In this document: positions 14,482 through 18,500 of the stretch, in pieces
Layout: each line of letters starts with the position of its first letter
Position numbering within the stretch: position 1 is the stretch's first letter
Source of the DNA: JAUIAI01 sp049680625
GTDB lineage: Bacteria > Pseudomonadota > Gammaproteobacteria > Burkholderiales > Burkholderiaceae_E
NCBI GenBank assembly: GCA_049680625.1
Contig: JBAUID010000074.1
Location: forward strand, 1-18,500
DNA: 18,500 nt
Direction: 5' to 3'
Program-made: the position numbers and the translations under genes
The notes under the pieces: generated by a model
What the model was told of the DNA's origin: nothing
Seen by the model: the letters and a program-made list of their open reading frames with translations, nothing else
Databases searched by the model: none

Positions 14482-14846
14482 GCACAAAAAAAACCAAGTA
14501 CGACTGTGAGAAATGCCCCGGCTACTGTTGTTCGTACGATCGCATCGAGGCCACTGATTCGGACGTCAAGCGCCTGGCAAAACATTTCGATATGCCGGTC
14601 GACAAGGCGGAGAAAAAGTTTTTTCGCTGGTACAAAAAGAAAGAACGAATTTTGCGTCACCAGAAAGATGAAATCTACGGCACCATTTGCCAGTTCTTTG
14701 ATACCGACGAGCGACGTTGCACGGTTTACAAGGCGCGGCCTGCGGTTTGCCGGGAGTACCCAAATGGCAATACCTGTGGGTACTACAGCTTCATCAAATT
14801 TGAGCGGAAGCACCAGGACGACAAAGACTTCATCCCGTCAGCCTGA
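14478..14846 (+). CDS. YkgJ-family cysteine-cluster protein
   Basis: The 122-residue protein has the arrangement typical of the YkgJ-type (CxCxCC) family: CEKCPGYCC with Cys10, Cys13, Cys17 and Cys18, followed by Cys71 in TICQFF, Cys81, Cys91 in RPAVCREYP and Cys100. Family members are thought to bind a metal ion or iron-sulfur cluster, but the biochemical role is not well established. It has no signal peptide and is Lys-rich, so it is probably cytoplasmic. The start at ATG 14478 follows an in-frame TAA directly, so no longer form is possible. No ribosome-binding site is obvious. It stands alone between a long gap and a LysR gene starting 91 bases downstream. Confidence 0.87.
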   Translation: MSTKKTKYDCEKCPGYCCSYDRIEATDSDVKRLAKHFDMPVDKAEKKFFRWYKKKERILRHQKDEIYGTICQFFDTDERRCTVYKARPAVCREYPNGNTCGYYSFIKFERKHQDDKDFIPSA

Positions 14847-14885
14847 TTCAGCTCGTTCCGACCACATTCCTCCCTGCTGACAAGA

Positions 14886-14912
14886 TTGATATACTACGCG
14901 GTATTCGATCAA
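14886..14912. promoter_or_regulatory. Interrupted palindrome upstream of the LysR gene, possible autoregulatory site
   Basis: TTGAT (14886-14890) and ATCAA (14908-14912) are inverted, and the nested ATAC and GTAT inside them are also inverted, with a three-base offset on one side. The dyad lies 26-52 bases upstream of the start codon and includes TATACT (14890-14895), a good -10-like hexamer. A site for the encoded LysR protein is plausible because autoregulation is common in the family, but the downstream position relative to the promoter is inferred. Confidence 0.3.
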
Positions 14913-14937
14913 TTCATTAGATTCATAGGGAGGAGCG

Positions 14938-15858
14938 ATGCTAGACGCATCTCCGTCAGCATTACGCGCGTTTGTCCTGGTGGCAACTTATCGCAGTTTT
15001 TCCAAAGCGGCCCAGGCCCTGGGCACCCGCCAGTCAACGGTCAGCTCACAAATTGCCCGTCTTGAAGAACTGGTTGGACAACCCCTGCTAGAGCGTTCAA
15101 CCCGTCGGGTGGCACTGGCCCCGGCTGGCAAACGACTGCTGCCACTGGCAGAAGAAATCATCGAATTGCATACCATTGCCGCCGCCCGCGTTCATGATGC
15201 GACGCTGGCCGGTACGGTTCGGTTTGGCGCTACCGAAAACCTGTGGACGAGTTTTTCATTGGGTGACGCCATTGGCCGCTTTGGCCGCAGCCATCCGGAA
15301 GTGGCCATCAGCATTAATATTGCCCCGGCACGCGAGATCCGGCGTCTGTACGAAGGCGGCGGCCTTGATCTGTGCCTGATGGTGAACCCGGAAAAACCGG
15401 ACGACGGCCGCTTGATTCGCCGCGATCGCCTTCGTTGGTATGGTCGCGGCCCTGATCCTCAGCAAAACCGGCCTGTCGCCTTAATTGATACGCCTTATGA
15501 CAGCGCGATGGCGGCGGTACGGGAAGCCACCGGGCCGGGCCCGGCTGGCGAGTCCGCCAAAGCTTCATTAAGCCTGCGCGGTGCCAGCCTGGGGGCATGT
15601 ACCCAGGCCATTATCGGCGGACTTGGGGTAGGCGCCCTGCCCGCCAGTTATGCGGAATCACTGGATATTGCCCAATACAGCGGTGGTGAGTTACCGGCTC
15701 TGCCCAGCGAAGATGTCTACTTGTTGAGCATCGAATCGCCCGGTGAGGCATCAGTGGCCTTGCGAAACCAACTATTGCAGCGTCTGGGGCGATCGGGGCG
15801 ACAGGCCAACGAGGCGCAGCGCAGTGCCGCCCCCCGAAGAGCCCGAGCCCAGGGCTAG
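14938..15858 (+). CDS. LysR-type transcriptional regulator
   Basis: The 306-residue protein begins with the winged helix-turn-helix characteristic of LysR regulators (about residues 4-63): ALRAFVLVATYRSFSKAAQ, TVSSQIARLEELVGQPLLER, then ALAPAGKRLL. A linker helix follows, then a substrate-binding domain from about 90 with VRFGATENLW and, near 220-240, TQAIIGGLGVGALPASYAE, the usual ligand-cleft region. The Arg/Ala-rich final 20 residues look like an unstructured tail. The ribosome-binding site GGGAGGAG just upstream is the strongest in the window. The gene converges on the acyl-CoA dehydrogenase operon with 48 bases between stops, so it is not the divergent arrangement that would point to a target. 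Its ligand is unknown. Confidence 0.93.
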   Translation: MLDASPSALRAFVLVATYRSFSKAAQALGTRQSTVSSQIARLEELVGQPLLERSTRRVALAPAGKRLLPLAEEIIELHTIAAARVHDATLAGTVRFGATENLWTSFSLGDAIGRFGRSHPEVAISINIAPAREIRRLYEGGGLDLCLMVNPEKPDDGRLIRRDRLRWYGRGPDPQQNRPVALIDTPYDSAMAAVREATGPGPAGESAKASLSLRGASLGACTQAIIGGLGVGALPASYAESLDIAQYSGGELPALPSEDVYLLSIESPGEASVALRNQLLQRLGRSGRQANEAQRSAAPRRARAQG

Positions 15859-15870
15859 CGCAGGCTGTTG

Positions 15871-15887
15871 AAAAGCTCTTCGGGAGC
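15871..15887 (-). terminator. Possible terminator between LysR and acyl-CoA dehydrogenase genes
   Basis: On the minus strand GCTC-CCGAA-GAGC is followed directly by TTTT. It lies 20 bases after the stop of the acyl-CoA dehydrogenase operon. A four-base stem is weak, and the run of four T is short. Confidence 0.33.
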
Positions 15888-15906
15888 CAGATTTGTCCCC
15901 GGCTTG

Positions 15907-17055
15907 TTAGCTATCGGTTGCGGCGAAGCGCTCAAGATGGTGCTCAGCATCACCAAACAGCTGGCTGATCATTGTCAGCCGTTTGAAGGTATGACTGACT
16001 TTCATTTCGTCAGTCATTCCCATCCCGCCGTGTAGCTGAATGGCTTCCTGGCCGACCTGGCGGCAGGCATCAGAGGTTTTGATCTTGGCAGCCGAGACAA
16101 TCCGCTGACGCTCCCTGACCGGCATTTCTCCCGCGGCACACTGGTCAATTGCATCACAGGCCAGGTAGGTAATTGACCGGGCTTGTTCAGCGCAGATGGT
16201 CATGTCCACCATGCGGTGTTGCAAAACCTGGAAACTACCGATGGTCGTACCAAACTGTTTGCGTGTTTTGAGGTATTCCAGCGTGGACTCGTTGGCATAG
16301 TTCATCGCACCGATGCCTTCAGCGCAAGTCATGATGGTTGCAAAATCAAGCGCATCATCAATGGCCGCTGCAGCCTTACCCGGGCTGCCTAAGGCAATCG
16401 CTTTGGCATTCGTGAACTGGATGTCGGCTGCACGCCAGCTTTCATTTGTACGCAGGGTTTTCATGCTGACCCCTGGCTGCTTCGGATCAACCAGAAACAC
16501 ACCAAGCCCGTCCGGATCGCCGGCTGCTCCGCTAACCCTGGCGGACACCACCAGTAAGTCAGCCATCGGTGCATGGGTGACCACAATTTTGTCACCGTTG
16601 AGCGTCCAGTCTTTGCCACTACCGGTAGCTGGCAGGTTGACTTGCTCCCAGTGATAGTGCATTGCGGGCTCGGTATGGGCAAAGGCCAGTTTCTTCTCGC
16701 CAGCGACAATCTGTGACAGCAACTCTGCCTGCGGTTGGGCGTCCGATTGGGCGTCCGTCTGGGCAAGCAAACGGCCGGCGAGCACGGTGGACAGAACGGG
16801 TTCGACGATCAGGCCGCGGCCAATTTGTTCCATAACCGGGAACATACCCATCGCGCCCATACCAAACCCACCAACGCTCTCCGGCATGGCCAGCCCAAGC
16901 ACACCCATTTCGCCAATCGATTGCCATACTGATTCGCTGTAACCAGAAGCTGAAGCGATTACCGCTTTGCGAGCTTCAAAGTCGTAGTCTTTTTCGATGA
17001 GTTTGCCGACGCTATCGGCCAGCAGTAATTGTTCTTCTGTGAACTGGAAGTCCAT
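15907..17055 (-). CDS. Acyl-CoA dehydrogenase-like subunit lacking a catalytic glutamate
   Basis: The 382-residue flavoprotein-family subunit matches acyl-CoA dehydrogenases over its full length: an N-terminal helical domain (MDFQFTEEQLLL), the middle beta domain (LAFAHTEP, then WTLNGDKIVVTHAP), and the C-terminal helical domain with TRKQFGTTIGSFQVLQHRMVDM at about 264-285 and QLHGGMGMTDE at 340-350. Neither of the family's two positions for the catalytic base is glutamate. The helix-G region reads DDALDFATIM near 233-242, and the terminal loop usually reading Tyr-x-Gly-Thr is QLFGDAEHHL at about 365. It therefore probably serves as the non-catalytic partner in a heteromeric complex like pimeloyl-CoA (PimC/PimD) or the steroid side-chain FadE pairs. 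It is translated 12 bases after the catalytic subunit's stop, with GGGA just after that stop. Confidence 0.9.
   Translation of the reverse strand: MDFQFTEEQLLLADSVGKLIEKDYDFEARKAVIASASGYSESVWQSIGEMGVLGLAMPESVGGFGMGAMGMFPVMEQIGRGLIVEPVLSTVLAGRLLAQTDAQSDAQPQAELLSQIVAGEKKLAFAHTEPAMHYHWEQVNLPATGSGKDWTLNGDKIVVTHAPMADLLVVSARVSGAAGDPDGLGVFLVDPKQPGVSMKTLRTNESWRAADIQFTNAKAIALGSPGKAAAAIDDALDFATIMTCAEGIGAMNYANESTLEYLKTRKQFGTTIGSFQVLQHRMVDMTICAEQARSITYLACDAIDQCAAGEMPVRERQRIVSAAKIKTSDACRQVGQEAIQLHGGMGMTDEMKVSHTFKRLTMISQLFGDAEHHLERFAATDS
16735..16766 (-). repeat. In-frame 12-bp tandem repeat inside the acyl-CoA dehydrogenase gene
   Basis: Two 12-bp units (TTGGGCGTCCGA and TTGGGCGTCCGT on the plus strand) plus a partial third encode the peptide TDAQSDAQPQA at about residues 100-110 of the small subunit. 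The stretch lies between helices of the N-terminal domain, a surface loop where small expansions are tolerated. Confidence 0.7.
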
Positions 17056-17067
17056 TGTTATTTTCCC

Positions 17068-18249
17068 TTACAGACCAAGTGCCATCTTGGCGATGATATT
17101 GCGCTGAATTTCGTTTGAACCGGCGTAGATACTGGTTTTTCGGTAATTAAAGTAGCGCGCAGCTGACGATGCCACGACGGCATCAAAACCGTCGTAATCA
17201 ACCGGCTTGAACGCCTGGGCTGCCGGTCCGTGAGCTGCCATATTCAGTTCGGTGAGCAGTTGCTGGATTTCTGTGCCTTTGATTTTCAACAACGACACTT
17301 CAGAGCCCGGTGGTTGTCCGGTGCGGCGCATCTCGTCGATGAATCGCAAGTTGGTGATTTCAAGCGCCATCAATTCGACTTCTACCCGGGTTAGTTTGTC
17401 GCGAAAGCGTGGGTCGTCAATTAACGGTTTACCGTTGCGCATCGTATTTCTTGCCACTTCTTTGAGCCGGTGCAGTTCTCGCTTTGAGCCACCAATCCTG
17501 CCGGAATTCAAACGCTCAAAGCCCAACAGGTATTTTGCAACTGTCCAGCCCTTGCCTTCTTCAAATACAAGGTTTTCAACCGGAACCTTGACGTCTTCGA
17601 AGAAGACTTCATTTACCTCATGGCCTTCATCGAGCAGAATCAGCGGTCGAACCGTGATGCCCGGGGTTTTCATATCAATCAACAAAAAGCTGATTCCGTC
17701 CTGACGTTTGGCGGTGTCAAAATCGGTACGAACAAGACAGAAAATCCAGTCGCCATAGTGGCCCAGGGTGGTCCAGATCTTTTGCCCGTTAACCAGGTAG
17801 TGATCACCCTGCCGGTCGGCTCGGGTCTTAAGCGAAGCCAGGTCTGAGCCAGAGCCCGGCTCGGAATAGCCCTGAACCCAGAAGTCGTCACAGTTGTAAA
17901 TGCGGGGCAGAAATTTCTTCTTTTGTTCGTCGGTTCCAAACTGCAGCAGAACCGAGCCGCACATGACCGGACCAAAAGGGGCAACAGGTGGCGTGCCGGC
18001 AAGACCCGTTTCCATATCGAATATGTGTTTCTGTGCCGGAGTCCAGTCAGTACCGCCCCACTCTTTTGGCCAGTGTGGGGCCAGCCAACCTTGCCTGGCC
18101 AGGATTTTGTGCCAGCGAACAAGGTCTTCCTTGTCCATGTGTTCGTGGTTCTGCACTTTTTCCTGCAGGTCGCGCGGCAGGTTTTTATCAAGAAACGTTC
18201 TGACCTCCTGGCGAAAGGCCTCGTCTTCAGGTGAAAGGGCTAAATCCAT
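17068..18249 (-). CDS. Acyl-CoA dehydrogenase, catalytic (large) subunit
   Basis: The 393-residue enzyme is predicted to oxidise an acyl-CoA to the 2,3-enoyl-CoA with FAD, passing electrons to electron-transfer flavoprotein. Landmarks are WPKEWGGTDW at about 60-69, QGYSEPGSGSDLASLKTRA at 126-144 (substrate/FAD contacts), VNGQKIWTTLGHYGDW at 153-168, LLGFERLNSGRIGG at 241-254, and IYAGSNEIQRNIIAKMALGL at the end. Glu245 in GFERL occupies the helix-G position of the catalytic base used by isovaleryl- and long-chain-type enzymes; the alternative terminal-loop position is Ala376. The closest resemblance I recognise is to large subunits such as PimC and FadE28-type proteins that pair with a silent partner, encoded here 12 bases downstream. 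ATG 18249 has GGAG upstream. The physiological substrate (dicarboxylic, steroid side-chain or other bulky acyl-CoA) is not determined. Confidence 0.93.
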   Translation of the reverse strand: MDLALSPEDEAFRQEVRTFLDKNLPRDLQEKVQNHEHMDKEDLVRWHKILARQGWLAPHWPKEWGGTDWTPAQKHIFDMETGLAGTPPVAPFGPVMCGSVLLQFGTDEQKKKFLPRIYNCDDFWVQGYSEPGSGSDLASLKTRADRQGDHYLVNGQKIWTTLGHYGDWIFCLVRTDFDTAKRQDGISFLLIDMKTPGITVRPLILLDEGHEVNEVFFEDVKVPVENLVFEEGKGWTVAKYLLGFERLNSGRIGGSKRELHRLKEVARNTMRNGKPLIDDPRFRDKLTRVEVELMALEITNLRFIDEMRRTGQPPGSEVSLLKIKGTEIQQLLTELNMAAHGPAAQAFKPVDYDGFDAVVASSAARYFNYRKTSIYAGSNEIQRNIIAKMALGL

Positions 18250-18290
18250 GGGTTGCTTACTCCGTGGTCGGTTTGTTGTTCAGCATCGCT

Positions 18291-18310
18291 GGCTGTTGTT
18301 GGCTGTTGTT
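18291..18310. repeat. Perfect 10-bp tandem duplication upstream of the acyl-CoA dehydrogenase operon
   Basis: GGCTGTTGTT occurs twice back to back about 45 bases upstream of the start codon at 18249. It lies in the 251-base leader region reaching the right edge, which otherwise holds no gene I can support. It probably reflects slippage in the 5' leader. Confidence 0.55.
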
Positions 18311-18500
18311 GGAATTTGATAGGTTTGATCCGAATTGTACGACCGAACAATAGCTGTGCGCAGGACAAGGATGGCACGCGCTGCTCCATACACCGATCAA
18401 GGCAAAAAAGGTACCGACCAAAAGGAACCGACTTAATGTTGCCAACGCGTCGATAACATAGTTAATCGGTTCTAAATTTCCGTGGGGAAATTCCTGGGCC

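Noticed and set aside
14310..14813. Minus-strand 167-codon frame opposite the YkgJ-like gene with long hydrophobic stretches
   Set aside because: It is antisense to a well-supported gene with a clear cysteine signature, and its composition is what a Lys-rich sense strand yields when read in reverse.
18257..18445. Minus-strand 62-codon frame with a hydrophobic N-terminal segment and several cysteines upstream of the acyl-CoA dehydrogenase operon
   Set aside because: Its only start is TTG without a ribosome-binding site, its second half is encoded by the short tandem repeats of the leader, and its C-terminus runs into the ribosome-binding region of the next gene.

Overview
The window looks like a chromosomal segment of a heterotrophic gammaproteobacterium, probably aquatic. 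This is inferred from the gene repertoire, not from any marker gene. The grounds are moderate-to-high GC throughout, a YcbB-type L,D-transpeptidase next to Tat-exported YcbK/MepK-type peptidases (an enterobacterial-like neighbourhood), an adenosylcobalamin-dependent ribonucleotide reductase, a YkgJ-type cysteine-cluster protein, and paired acyl-CoA dehydrogenases. I see no rRNA, tRNA, CRISPR array, insertion sequence or phage gene.

Layout. Positions 2-244 hold the C-terminal end of a LysR-type regulator. It converges on a minus-strand pair: a leucine-dehydrogenase-fold protein whose catalytic lysine and aspartate are replaced (290-1405), and an unknown 130-residue protein upstream of it (1490-1882). 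A 201-base gap leads to the plus-strand genes nrdJ (2084-5086) and acetoacetate-CoA ligase (5204-7246), then an exported L,D-transpeptidase (7462-9153). The transpeptidase converges on two minus-strand MepK-like peptidase genes (9182-9733, 10005-10559). Upstream of these on the minus strand lie a divergent Hfq-domain protein with a basic tail (10803-11213), a membrane-anchored OmpA-domain protein (11279-12559) and a lipoprotein alpha/beta-hydrolase (12615-13814). A 663-base divergent gap (13815-14477) carries five perfect 11-bp tandem repeats and a terminator-like hairpin. It is followed by a YkgJ-like protein (14478-14846), a complete LysR regulator (14938-15858), and a minus-strand operon of two acyl-CoA dehydrogenases (15907-17055, 17068-18249) that runs to the gene-free right edge.

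How the parts fit. Three themes can be supported. One is cell-wall remodelling: transpeptidase, two endopeptidase paralogues, and an OmpA-type peptidoglycan-binding protein. The second is acyl-CoA metabolism: acetoacetate activation, and an alpha/beta dehydrogenase pair in which only one subunit keeps a catalytic base. The third is DNA precursor synthesis by a B12-dependent reductase. The most unusual items are the catalytically degenerate leucine-dehydrogenase homologue, the noncanonical Hfq protein and the 11-bp repeat array. I did not find a clear defence system or other recognisable multi-gene novel system. Most genes are ordinary, and the interest lies in altered active sites and small noncoding structures.
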